A stretch of 14,168 nucleotides of DNA from Methanosphaera sp. GTDB lineage: Archaea > Methanobacteriota > Methanobacteria > Methanobacteriales > Methanobacteriaceae. Below, one piece after another: positions 6,390 to 13,139 of this stretch. The stretch spans positions 1 through 14,168 of the forward strand of contig DUHK01000083.1 in NCBI GenBank assembly GCA_013330915.1, given 5' to 3'. A program made the position numbers and the translations under genes. The notes beneath the pieces are model-generated. The model had not been told where the DNA came from and made no database searches. It saw nothing but the letters and a program-made list of their open reading frames with translations. Each line of letters begins with the position of its first letter. The stretch's first letter is position 1.

Positions 6390-6442
6390 AAGGGAGTAAA
6401 TGAATACAAAAACCTTCACTTAATAAAATCAAGGTAATGAAA

Positions 6443-6640
6443 ATGATATACATTAATGAAGAGTTATGTAAAGGGTGCTTTATTTGTGTAGATTGTTGTC
6501 CAATGAATGTGTACGCTCCATCAAAAGAAATCAACCAAAAAGGAGTACACGTTCCAATACCAGAAATGGAAAAATGCGTAAAATGTCAACTATGCACACT
6601 AATGTGTCCTGATCAAGTAATTTCTATAGAGGATGATTAA
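6443..6640 (+). CDS. korD: 2-oxoglutarate:ferredoxin oxidoreductase delta subunit (2[4Fe-4S] ferredoxin-like)
   Basis: KorD is the small electron-transfer subunit of the Kor complex, passing electrons between ferredoxin and the thiamine site. It has two complete [4Fe-4S] motifs. The first is CKGCFICVDCCP (C-x2-C-x2-C-x3-CP, with one extra adjacent Cys) and the second is CVKCQLCTLMCP. At 65 residues from this start, its size matches family members. Two in-frame ATGs exist, at 6437 and 6443. The AGGTAATGA ribosome binding sequence (6432-6440) overlaps the first and is properly spaced only for the second, so 6443 is preferred (67 residues if 6437 is used). It is the first gene of korDABC-sucC. 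Confidence 0.93.
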   Translation: MIYINEELCKGCFICVDCCPMNVYAPSKEINQKGVHVPIPEMEKCVKCQLCTLMCPDQVISIEDD

Positions 6641-6641
6641 A

Positions 6642-7766
6642 ATGGCAGATAAAGAATTGTTCGTACAGGGAAACGAAGCATGTGCACTTGGAGCACTAGC
6701 GGCAGGATGTACATTTTTTGCCGGATACCCAATCACACCTTCTACAGAAATTGCAGAAGTAATGTCCAAAAAACTACCTGAAATAGGTGGACATTTCATA
6801 CAGATGGAAGATGAAATAGCAGCAGTAGGTGCAATAATAGGAGCCTCATGGGCAGGTCAAAAGGTTGTAACCGCAACAAGTGGACCGGGAATATCACTCA
6901 TGCAGGAAAATATTGGATATGCAGTAATGACTGAAACACCAATAGTAATAATAAACATGCAGAGAGGATCACCATCCACCGGTCAGCCAACAAGATCAGC
7001 ACAGGCAGACATGATGCAGACAAGATGGGGATCACACGGTGACTATGAAACCATAGCACTGGCACCATCAAGTGTACAGGAATGTTTCGACTTTACAATA
7101 AAGGCATTTAACCTTGCAGAAAAATACAGATGTCCTGTATTTGTCATGGCAGATGAAATAGTAGGACACATGAGGGAAAAAATCATCGTACCCGAAAATG
7201 TGGAAATAGTTCCAAGACAAATGCCTCAAAAAGAAGAAAACTACCTTCCATTTGATGCACCAAAAAACGGTACAACACCAATGCCATCATTCGGACAGGG
7301 ATTTAACATACACGTAACCGGACTTACACACGACAAAAGAGGATATCCATCAACAGACGATGAACAAACACACCAGCAACTGGTAACAAGACTATGTGAC
7401 AAAATCACACAAAACACAAACGAAATCTCATCAATAGACACACAATTCCTTGATGATGCAGAAACAGTTGTAATCTCATATGGTATACCATCAAGAAGTG
7501 CATTAACCGCTGTAAAACAGGCACGTGAAAAAGGATTGAAAGTAGGATACATAAAGCTTGGTGTGGTATGGCCATTCGCATCAGAAAAACTACTTGAATT
7601 GACCAAGGATGCAGAAAGAATAATAGTACCGGAACTGAACCTGGGACAAGTATACCTGGAAGTGGACAGAGTGCTTGGAAAACATGCAAAAGTAGAACTT
7701 CTACCAAAAATAGGTGGAGCACTCCACACACCGAAGGAAATACTTGATAAAATCATGGAGGAATAA
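6642..7766 (+). CDS. korA: 2-oxoglutarate:ferredoxin oxidoreductase alpha subunit
   Basis: KorA works with KorB at the thiamine diphosphate active site. In this organism the complex should run reductively, carboxylating succinyl-CoA to 2-oxoglutarate with reduced ferredoxin. The 374-residue protein has the pyrimidine-binding domain signature GYPITPSTE (28-36), MEDEIAAVGAIIGASW, ATSGPG, and the family marker RGSPSTGQPTRSAQADMMQ. A C-terminal transketolase-like domain follows (about 275-374), with VISYG and PELNLGQ. An in-frame ATG at 6633 would overlap korD. The GAGGATGATT ribosome binding sequence (6629-6638) fits the ATG at 6642, one base after the korD stop. GYPITPSTE and the 2-oxoglutarate-type length distinguish it from pyruvate (Por) and indolepyruvate (Ior) enzymes. 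Confidence 0.95.
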   Translation: MADKELFVQGNEACALGALAAGCTFFAGYPITPSTEIAEVMSKKLPEIGGHFIQMEDEIAAVGAIIGASWAGQKVVTATSGPGISLMQENIGYAVMTETPIVIINMQRGSPSTGQPTRSAQADMMQTRWGSHGDYETIALAPSSVQECFDFTIKAFNLAEKYRCPVFVMADEIVGHMREKIIVPENVEIVPRQMPQKEENYLPFDAPKNGTTPMPSFGQGFNIHVTGLTHDKRGYPSTDDEQTHQQLVTRLCDKITQNTNEISSIDTQFLDDAETVVISYGIPSRSALTAVKQAREKGLKVGYIKLGVVWPFASEKLLELTKDAERIIVPELNLGQVYLEVDRVLGKHAKVELLPKIGGALHTPKEILDKIMEE

Positions 7767-7769
7767 ATT

Positions 7770-8633
7770 ATGTCAGACCATGAACACAGATTTATGAAAT
7801 ACCTCAGAAAAGAACGATTACCACATATATTCTGTCCGGGATGTGGAGACGGAATAGTACTCAACACATTATTCAATGCAATCGAAATGTCAGATGTTGA
7901 CTTTGATAACATAAGCATGGTATCTGGAATAGGATGTTCCTCAAGAATACCTGGATACGTAAAATGTGACTCCCTCCACACCACACACGGAAGAGCACTG
8001 GCATTTGCAACAGGCCTTAAAACAGCAAACCCAAAACAGGACGTTATAGTTGTAACAGGTGACGGGGATGCAACAAGTATTGGAGGAAACCACCTCATAC
8101 ACGCAGCCAGAAGAAACATAGACCTTACAGTAATATGCATAAACAATGACATATACGGAATGACAGGAGGACAAATAAGTCCTACAAGTCCAAAAGGTTC
8201 ATATGCAACAACCGCACCATACGGTTCAACAGACAAACCATTCAACATATCCGAAGTAGCAAAGGCAGCAGGAGCAACATATGTTGCAAAATACACAACA
8301 GCACAGCCAATACAAGTATCCAACGCAATAAAAGAAGGACTTGAAAACAAAGGATTCTCCTTTATTGAAGTAGTGGCACAATGTCCAACATACTACGGAA
8401 GAAAAAACAAGATAAGAAGTCCTGTTGAAATGCTAAACTGGCTAAAAGAAAACACAATAACACTACAGCAAGCAGAAGGAATGAGCGACGAGGAACTTGA
8501 AGGAAAAATAATCACGGGAGTATACATCAACAAACCAAGAAAAGAATTTGTTGAAGCACTCGAAGAAATATCAGCACAACACTCTGATGTGGACCCAGAC
8601 ACAAACATAAACCGAGCATACAGGAGTGAATAA
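7770..8633 (+). CDS. korB: 2-oxoglutarate:ferredoxin oxidoreductase beta subunit
   Basis: KorB binds thiamine diphosphate and a [4Fe-4S] cluster. In the 287-residue protein the cluster Cys are Cys22 and Cys25 (CPGCGDG), Cys56 (GIGCSSR) and Cys205 (AQCPTYYG). The TPP/Mg motif is GDGD at 97-100 followed by NND at about 125-127 and YGMTGGQ, the standard spacing. The start is preceded by GGAGGAATAAATT and lies three bases after the korA stop, so translation of the two is probably coupled. All active-site residues I can identify are intact. Confidence 0.96.
   Translation: MSDHEHRFMKYLRKERLPHIFCPGCGDGIVLNTLFNAIEMSDVDFDNISMVSGIGCSSRIPGYVKCDSLHTTHGRALAFATGLKTANPKQDVIVVTGDGDATSIGGNHLIHAARRNIDLTVICINNDIYGMTGGQISPTSPKGSYATTAPYGSTDKPFNISEVAKAAGATYVAKYTTAQPIQVSNAIKEGLENKGFSFIEVVAQCPTYYGRKNKIRSPVEMLNWLKENTITLQQAEGMSDEELEGKIITGVYINKPRKEFVEALEEISAQHSDVDPDTNINRAYRSE
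8622..8629 (+). promoter_or_regulatory. Ribosome binding site deciding the korC start
   Basis: AGGAGTGA lies within the last codons of korB, five bases before the ATG at 8635. It contains the GTG at 8626 that would give the longest frame, so that GTG is unlikely to be the start. Confidence 0.6.
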
Positions 8634-8634
8634 A

Positions 8635-9192
8635 ATGAGAAAGGATCTAAGAATTGCAGGTTTTGGAGGACAGGGAGTACTGATGTGCGGAATCGTAATA
8701 GCAAAGGCAGCATCATTATACGATAAAAACTATGCCGTACAGACACAATCCTACGGTCCGGAAGCAAGGGGTGGAGCAAGCAGAACCGAAGTTGTGGTAA
8801 GTGACGAAGAAATAGACTATCCGAAAGTGGACAACCCACAAATATTCGTGGCAATGAGTCATGAAGCACTCCTAAAATACATAGATGACATACAGGAAGG
8901 AGCAATACTTCTTATTGACCCAGACCTTGTATACCAAGACCAGATAAAAGACATAATAGAAGACAAAAAACTACAGGTATACGCTTCAAAGGCAACAGAA
9001 ATCGCAGAAAAAGTACTTGGTAAAAAGATAGTTGCAAACATAGTTATGCTGGGATCCTTTGTTGAATCAACAAAACTGATTTCAACAGAAGCTGCAAAAC
9101 AATCCATACTCGACAGCGTACCTCCGGGAACAGAAGAATTAAATCTAAAAGCTTTTGAAGAAGGAATGAAAATAGTTGAAAAAATAAATTAA
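8635..9192 (+). CDS. korC: 2-oxoglutarate:ferredoxin oxidoreductase gamma subunit
   Basis: KorC is the gamma-type subunit that docks CoA and completes the four-subunit Kor complex. The 185-residue protein begins with the gamma-domain signature GFGGQGVLMCG (9-19). It also has the QSYGPEARGGASRTEVVVS block typical of 2-oxoacid:acceptor oxidoreductase gamma subunits. The start at 8635 is one base after the korB stop and is served by AGGAGTGA. The longer frame from a GTG at 8626 would only add MNK and would run over the ribosome binding site. It is followed after 11 bases by sucC. Confidence 0.94.
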   Translation: MRKDLRIAGFGGQGVLMCGIVIAKAASLYDKNYAVQTQSYGPEARGGASRTEVVVSDEEIDYPKVDNPQIFVAMSHEALLKYIDDIQEGAILLIDPDLVYQDQIKDIIEDKKLQVYASKATEIAEKVLGKKIVANIVMLGSFVESTKLISTEAAKQSILDSVPPGTEELNLKAFEEGMKIVEKIN

Positions 9193-9203
9193 GGAGACAT
9201 ACA

Positions 9204-10310
9204 ATGAACATACATGAATACGTAGCAAAATCAATATTTGAAAAGGAAAACATAAGAGTGCCAAGAAGCTACATGGCATACTCACCAGAAGAAGCAAAAA
9301 CAAAAGCAGAAATGCTGGCAAAACCGGTAGCAGTAAAATCACAGGTACTTTCAGGTGGACGTGGAAAAGCAGGAGGAATTCTCTTTGCAGACACACCAAA
9401 AGAAGCAGCAGAAAGAACAAAAGAACTCTTCCAAAAAGTAATTAAAGGAGAAAAAGTATCAAAAGTATTAATCGAAGAAAAAGTAGATGGAATACTTGAC
9501 GAATACTTCGTATCAATCATCCTGGACAGAAACGCAAAAAAACCACTCATAATGGCAAGTATGTCCGGTGGAATGGACATTGAACAGGTTGCAAAGGAAA
9601 CACCTGAAAAAATAGTCAAACAATACATAGAACCACTCGAAGAATTCATGCCATACCAGGCAAGAAACATAGCACTAAAAATGGGAGTGGACACAAGCGA
9701 AGTATCTGCAGTAGGAACATTCATCTGGAGATTATACCAGGTATTCCAGGACTACGATGCAACAGTAGCAGAAATAAACCCACTCATGAAAACAGAAAAC
9801 GGATTTATTGCAGCCGATGCAAAAATGGCAATAGACGATGACGCACTCTTCAGACACACAAGAATAAAAGAATTTGACGACTTCAAAGACGAAGAATTCG
9901 CATACGTAAAACTGGACGGAAACATTGCAGTAATAGGAAACGGAGCAGGACTAACACTAACAGGAATGGACCTCATAGAATACTATGGAGAAAAACCTGC
10001 AACATTCCTTGACGTTGGTGGAGGAGCATCAGAAGAAAACATAACCAAGGCAATCAACCTTGTACTGCAAAATCCAAACGTAAAAGTAATCTTCCTCAAC
10101 GTACTCGGAGGAATAACAAGAGCAGACGATGTAGCAAATGCAGTTGTAAACGTATCAAAAGAAGCAGGACATAAAGTACCAATAGTAATCAGACTAACAG
10201 GAACAAACGAAGAAGAAGGACAAAAAATACTAACAGACAACAACATACCATTCGAAACATCAATGGAAAAAGCAGCACAAAAAGCAGTAGCAATAATGAA
10301 AGAATTATAA
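9204..10310 (+). CDS. sucC: Succinyl-CoA synthetase (ADP-forming) beta subunit
   Basis: SucC with SucD interconverts succinate, CoA and ATP with succinyl-CoA. Placed directly after Kor, it supplies the succinyl-CoA that Kor carboxylates in the incomplete reductive TCA route to glutamate. The 368-residue protein has the ATP-grasp domain with the Gly-rich GGRGKAGGI (51-59), SGGMDIEQVA (121-130), the metal-binding EINPL (190-194) and AKMAIDDDA (206-214). The C-terminal CoA-ligase half has GNGAGL and TFLDVGGGA. The start has a strong AAGGAGA site in an 11-base gap after korC. No sucD is present in the window, so the alpha subunit must be encoded elsewhere. The length is slightly under the bacterial ~388. 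Confidence 0.95.
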   Translation: MNIHEYVAKSIFEKENIRVPRSYMAYSPEEAKTKAEMLAKPVAVKSQVLSGGRGKAGGILFADTPKEAAERTKELFQKVIKGEKVSKVLIEEKVDGILDEYFVSIILDRNAKKPLIMASMSGGMDIEQVAKETPEKIVKQYIEPLEEFMPYQARNIALKMGVDTSEVSAVGTFIWRLYQVFQDYDATVAEINPLMKTENGFIAADAKMAIDDDALFRHTRIKEFDDFKDEEFAYVKLDGNIAVIGNGAGLTLTGMDLIEYYGEKPATFLDVGGGASEENITKAINLVLQNPNVKVIFLNVLGGITRADDVANAVVNVSKEAGHKVPIVIRLTGTNEEEGQKILTDNNIPFETSMEKAAQKAVAIMKEL

Positions 10311-10420
10311 ACAAAAAAACATTCCTTACATAACCCCCCTCCACATAACTCTCTTTTTAAAAAAAAATTAACTCAAAAAAAAACAACTTCATAAAAAACA
10401 AAAAAAAAACAATAATCTAC

Positions 10421-10454
10421 AAAAAAAGAAAAAAAGGCTCTAAAAAATAGAACC
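10421..10454 (-). terminator. Hairpin plus U-tract terminator of the DUF1002 gene
   Basis: Read on the minus strand, GGTTCTA, a five-base T loop and TAGAGCC form a 7-pair stem with one G-U pair (10436-10454). TTTTTTTCTTTTTTT (10421-10435) follows directly. The element lies eight bases after the stop of the DUF1002 gene. A classic hairpin-and-U-tract form is less usual in archaea than plain U-tracts. Confidence 0.6.
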
Positions 10455-10461
10455 TATAAAA

Positions 10462-11328
10462 CTATTTTCCTGAGGATCCAACTCTGCCAAAAAGGGAATT
10501 AATAAAATTCATAATACTGTCAACAATTGACTGACCCTCACTGGAATTGACAAAGTTAACTATCTGATTCTCATATTGAATAGCCTGATCTTTAACTGCC
10601 TGCGTTTTCTGAACACTATCAACAATATTGTTAATGTCATTTTCAGTAATGTTAATATTGTAATTGTTCACGACATTGTTAACAATATTAATAATAGTCT
10701 GCCTGTCAGTAGTGTTCTGACTTGCAACCTGCTCCTTAACCTCAGTCATAATCTTGGCCACATCATCAGCACTAGCACCAGTATTTTCAACAATCTCTGT
10801 TTCAGTATATATTTCGTTGTTGGCAGCATCCTTAACCTCTTGAGGAATAACATTACCGGTACTTTCCTCATAGGACTTCATAACACCAGCCAATGCACTC
10901 TCACCAGTAGCGGCAACAGGACTTGTGATTTTCACATAACCCCTGCTGATACCGGCAGAATCCAGAGCTGACTTATACATGCTCGGTGTAACCAGAGTGA
11001 TTTTAGAAGAATCAACATCGATTCTGATATTGTTTTTACTGCTCAAATCCACCATGGCACAAGAAAATATCTGATTAGAATTATAATTTCTATTGCTTAT
11101 GCCAGATGAAATTTGATTCACATCACCGGCTGTAATAACGGTTTCCTTAGCATTATTGACACTAAAATAATTGTCAACAATATTCTTATATTCAGCATTG
11201 TTATATGTTGTTTCACCATAAGTAACAACAACATTTGCACCATCAGCCTGGCCTGACCAGCCAAAAGGTACAAAAACTAAAACCGCAATGACCAAAAGAA
11301 TCATAGCGGCAATACTATTTCTACTCAT
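10462..11328 (-). CDS. DUF1002-family protein, secreted or membrane-anchored
   Basis: The 288-residue protein begins with a basic N-terminus and a single strong hydrophobic segment (about 7-24) that serves as signal peptide or anchor. The following GQADGA could allow cleavage. The rest fits my memory of DUF1002, a family mostly known from Firmicutes: VTYGETTYN near the N-terminus, ITLVTPSMYKSALDSAGI, VKITSPVAATGESALAGVMKSYEESTG, and a VKDAANNEIYTETEI region. A long Asn/Ile/Val-rich helical stretch (about 200-245) and a C-terminal helix follow. No catalytic motif is visible and the family function is unknown to me. A strong GAGGTGA site (11338-11344) supports the start. It lies 34 bases after taw1 and may share its transcript. 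Confidence 0.8.
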   Translation of the reverse strand: MSRNSIAAMILLVIAVLVFVPFGWSGQADGANVVVTYGETTYNNAEYKNIVDNYFSVNNAKETVITAGDVNQISSGISNRNYNSNQIFSCAMVDLSSKNNIRIDVDSSKITLVTPSMYKSALDSAGISRGYVKITSPVAATGESALAGVMKSYEESTGNVIPQEVKDAANNEIYTETEIVENTGASADDVAKIMTEVKEQVASQNTTDRQTIINIVNNVVNNYNINITENDINNIVDSVQKTQAVKDQAIQYENQIVNFVNSSEGQSIVDSIMNFINSLFGRVGSSGK

Positions 11329-11337
11329 ATGTAATTT

Positions 11338-11344
11338 TCACCTC
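11338..11344 (-). promoter_or_regulatory. Strong ribosome binding site of the DUF1002 gene
   Basis: GAGGTGA on the minus strand, nine bases before the ATG at 11326-11328. It is the best anti-Shine-Dalgarno match seen in the window. Confidence 0.6.
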
Positions 11345-11362
11345 TACATATAATTAGAAATA

Positions 11363-12310
11363 CTACTTATTATACTTTACTGGTTTTTTATCACCCAACA
11401 ACAGAACCCTGCTTTTTTCAACCTCATCAATAACATCCAAACCGGCATGCTCGGCAACACTATTAGCAAACTCTCTGATATCAACACTTTTAGGCATGTT
11501 CTCCCATTCAAGACGTTCACGGGAATCACCAACAAACATATACGCCTTAATCTCAACATAATCAATATCACATTTTGAAATAATTTTCGCATACTCCTCA
11601 GGATTGTTCATATTCAAATCCTTAACACTAGTAATACGTAAAACCTTACGGGTATCCAAAGTAGAAAGTAATTCAAGACTCTCATTAAGCTTCTGCCAAC
11701 CATCACTAACCTGTGGAAGACAAGTACGCTTATAAGTCTCCTCATCAGGAGCATCCAAAGAAACATAAAGCTGAGTCGGTTCCTCCTCCTCAAGAGCAGC
11801 AATCCTTTCAGGATTTTCACCATTAGAAACTAAAAAAGTCGTAAAATCCAAACGCTTAAACTCATGAATCAACTGATTGATCTCAGGATAAAGCAAAGGC
11901 TCACCAGCAAGACTCATCGCAGCATTATTAGGAACAAGACACTCCTCAAGCTTCACAGGATTAGCATTGTCATTACCAAAATAACCACACAACAACTGCC
12001 TCTGATTAGCTATACAATCCTCAATAATAGTACGGGGATCATCATAATCATCACTATCCCAACTAGTCTTAGTAATATCAGTATCCCTCCAACAAAACAG
12101 ACACTTATGTTGACAATAAGGAATAGCAGGAGACATCTGCAAACACCTATGGCTTTTAATACCATAAAACTGCTCCTTGTAACAAACACCATCATCAACA
12201 ATACTCTTTCTAGTCCAATGACAAATCTTATTACCTGCATGTCCAAAGTTACCGGCAAAACGATAACCCTTCTTCTCTAAATTTTTACGTTGTTCATCTG
12301 AAATTATCAT
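11363..12310 (-). CDS. taw1: 4-demethylwyosine synthase (tRNA-Phe G37 modification), radical SAM
   Basis: Taw1 (TYW1 homologue) condenses pyruvate carbons onto N1-methylguanosine 37 of tRNA-Phe to make the tricyclic base 4-demethylwyosine. From this start the protein has 315 residues. It carries the radical SAM motif CxxxCxxC at Cys66, Cys70 and Cys73 (YCQHKCLFCW). The second-cluster cysteines Cys30, Cys43 and Cys56 have the same spacing as I recall for Pyrococcus Taw1. SLAGEPLLYP and LVSNGENPE are further family motifs. A TTG at 12337 would add nine hydrophobic residues unlike the family, so the ATG at 12308-12310 is chosen, although no good ribosome binding site precedes it. The enzyme appears complete. 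Confidence 0.93.
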   Translation of the reverse strand: MIISDEQRKNLEKKGYRFAGNFGHAGNKICHWTRKSIVDDGVCYKEQFYGIKSHRCLQMSPAIPYCQHKCLFCWRDTDITKTSWDSDDYDDPRTIIEDCIANQRQLLCGYFGNDNANPVKLEECLVPNNAAMSLAGEPLLYPEINQLIHEFKRLDFTTFLVSNGENPERIAALEEEEPTQLYVSLDAPDEETYKRTCLPQVSDGWQKLNESLELLSTLDTRKVLRITSVKDLNMNNPEEYAKIISKCDIDYVEIKAYMFVGDSRERLEWENMPKSVDIREFANSVAEHAGLDVIDEVEKSRVLLLGDKKPVKYNK

Positions 12311-12400
12311 ACTAAATAATATATATGTAAACAACAACTAAAAAAATTAATTCCCACACACAAAACAAAAAACAAAATTTACTATAATGACTTTCAAGAT

Positions 12401-12412
12401 AAATATATATTA
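12401..12412 (+). promoter_or_regulatory. Putative TATA box of tpiA-pgk
   Basis: AAATATATATTA lies about 30-40 bases before the tpiA ATG, leaving room for only a very short leader containing the AGGT element at 12428-12431. The same palindromic AT stretch could also serve the divergent taw1 gene. It is a pattern match in AT-rich DNA. Confidence 0.4.
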
Positions 12413-12439
12413 ATAAAATAAAATAGTAGGTAAAAAAAT

Positions 12440-13111
12440 ATGAGTAAAACACCAATAATAATACTTAACTATAAAACTTACACAGAATCCACAGGAAAAA
12501 ATGCACTTCAACTGTCAAAATATGTGCAGGAAGCAAGTGAAGAAACAGGAATCAACATGGCAATAGCACCACAGGCAGTAGACCTATACCCAATAATAAA
12601 GCAAGTGGACATCCCAGTATACTCACAACACATGGACGCAATCACCCCTGGAGGACACACAGGATCAACATTACCAGAAGCAATAAAAGAAACCGGAGCA
12701 ACAGGAAGTCTAATAAACCACTCAGAACAAAGACTAACCATAGCAGACATAGAAACAGTAGTAGAAAAAACAAAAGAACTGGAACTAACAAGTGTACTAT
12801 GTACAAACAACGTACAAACAAGCGTAGCAGCAGCAACATTCAACCCGGACTACATAGCAATAGAACCACCAGAACTAATAGGAACCGGAATACCAGTATC
12901 ACAAGCAAACCCTGAAATAGTAGAAAACACAGTAAACCAAATACACAACATCAACAAAGAAACAAAAGTATTATGCGGGGCAGGAATAACAACAGGCGAA
13001 GACATGAAAGCAGCACTGGAACTAGGAACCCACGGTGTACTCTTAGCATCAGGAATAATAAAAGCAAAAGACCAAAAACAAGCACTACTAGATTTAGTAA
13101 GCCTAATATAA
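12440..13111 (+). CDS. tpiA: Triosephosphate isomerase, archaeal type
   Basis: TIM interconverts glyceraldehyde-3-phosphate and dihydroxyacetone phosphate, used mainly in gluconeogenesis in methanogens. The 223-residue length is the short archaeal form (bacterial enzymes have about 250). Active-site residues are Asn10 and Lys12 (ILNYKTY), His94 (LINHSEQR) and Glu142 (AIEPPELIGTG). The phosphate-binding CGAGITTG and LLASGI loops lie near the C-terminus. The ATG has AGGT about eight bases upstream. It is followed after 28 bases by pgk, a pairing that makes a glycolytic/gluconeogenic transcript likely. Codon use is strongly A-ending (ATA, ACA, CCA, GAA). Confidence 0.96.
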   Translation: MSKTPIIILNYKTYTESTGKNALQLSKYVQEASEETGINMAIAPQAVDLYPIIKQVDIPVYSQHMDAITPGGHTGSTLPEAIKETGATGSLINHSEQRLTIADIETVVEKTKELELTSVLCTNNVQTSVAAATFNPDYIAIEPPELIGTGIPVSQANPEIVENTVNQIHNINKETKVLCGAGITTGEDMKAALELGTHGVLLASGIIKAKDQKQALLDLVSLI

Positions 13112-13139
13112 AAAAACCAAAAAAATGGGGTATAGAAAA

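Larger units (their letters stand above)
5840..6442. other. Gene-free AT-rich region of about 600 bases with repeated elements
   Basis: I see no gene or known RNA here. The region separates the divergent RHH-coiled-coil gene and the kor operon, and is much longer than other gaps in the window. It holds the palindrome at 5884-5903, a 14-base direct repeat (5906 and 6123), an inverted repeat with 9-base arms (5950-5958 and 5969-5977) and another with 7-base arms (6340-6346 and 6354-6360). ATCAT or its complement ATGAT occurs at least nine times, plus related GATGA copies. TATA-like stretches occur at about 6307-6326 and 6379-6389. Tracts of A and T dominate the middle. Confidence 0.7.

Noticed and set aside
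6343..6400. ATGATGA resembling a C box of a C/D guide RNA
   Set aside because: No CTGA D box at suitable distance and no guide-like context; the match is better explained by the inverted repeat.
5840..6442. CRISPR array or tRNA in the long intergenic region
   Set aside because: Only two copies of a 14-base repeat with irregular spacing and no cloverleaf-forming or T-loop sequence (no GTTCGAATC-like stretch).
7241..8350. 369-codon open frame on the minus strand across korA and korB
   Set aside because: It lies wholly antisense to two certain genes, its product is Ser/Cys/Pro-rich without recognisable motifs, and it arises from the low-stop codon pattern of the A-ending sense codons.
10316..10436. 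A-rich stretch between sucC and the DUF1002 gene as a possible coding or RNA element
   Set aside because: Low-complexity A runs between two convergent genes; apart from the minus-strand terminator nothing structured is seen.
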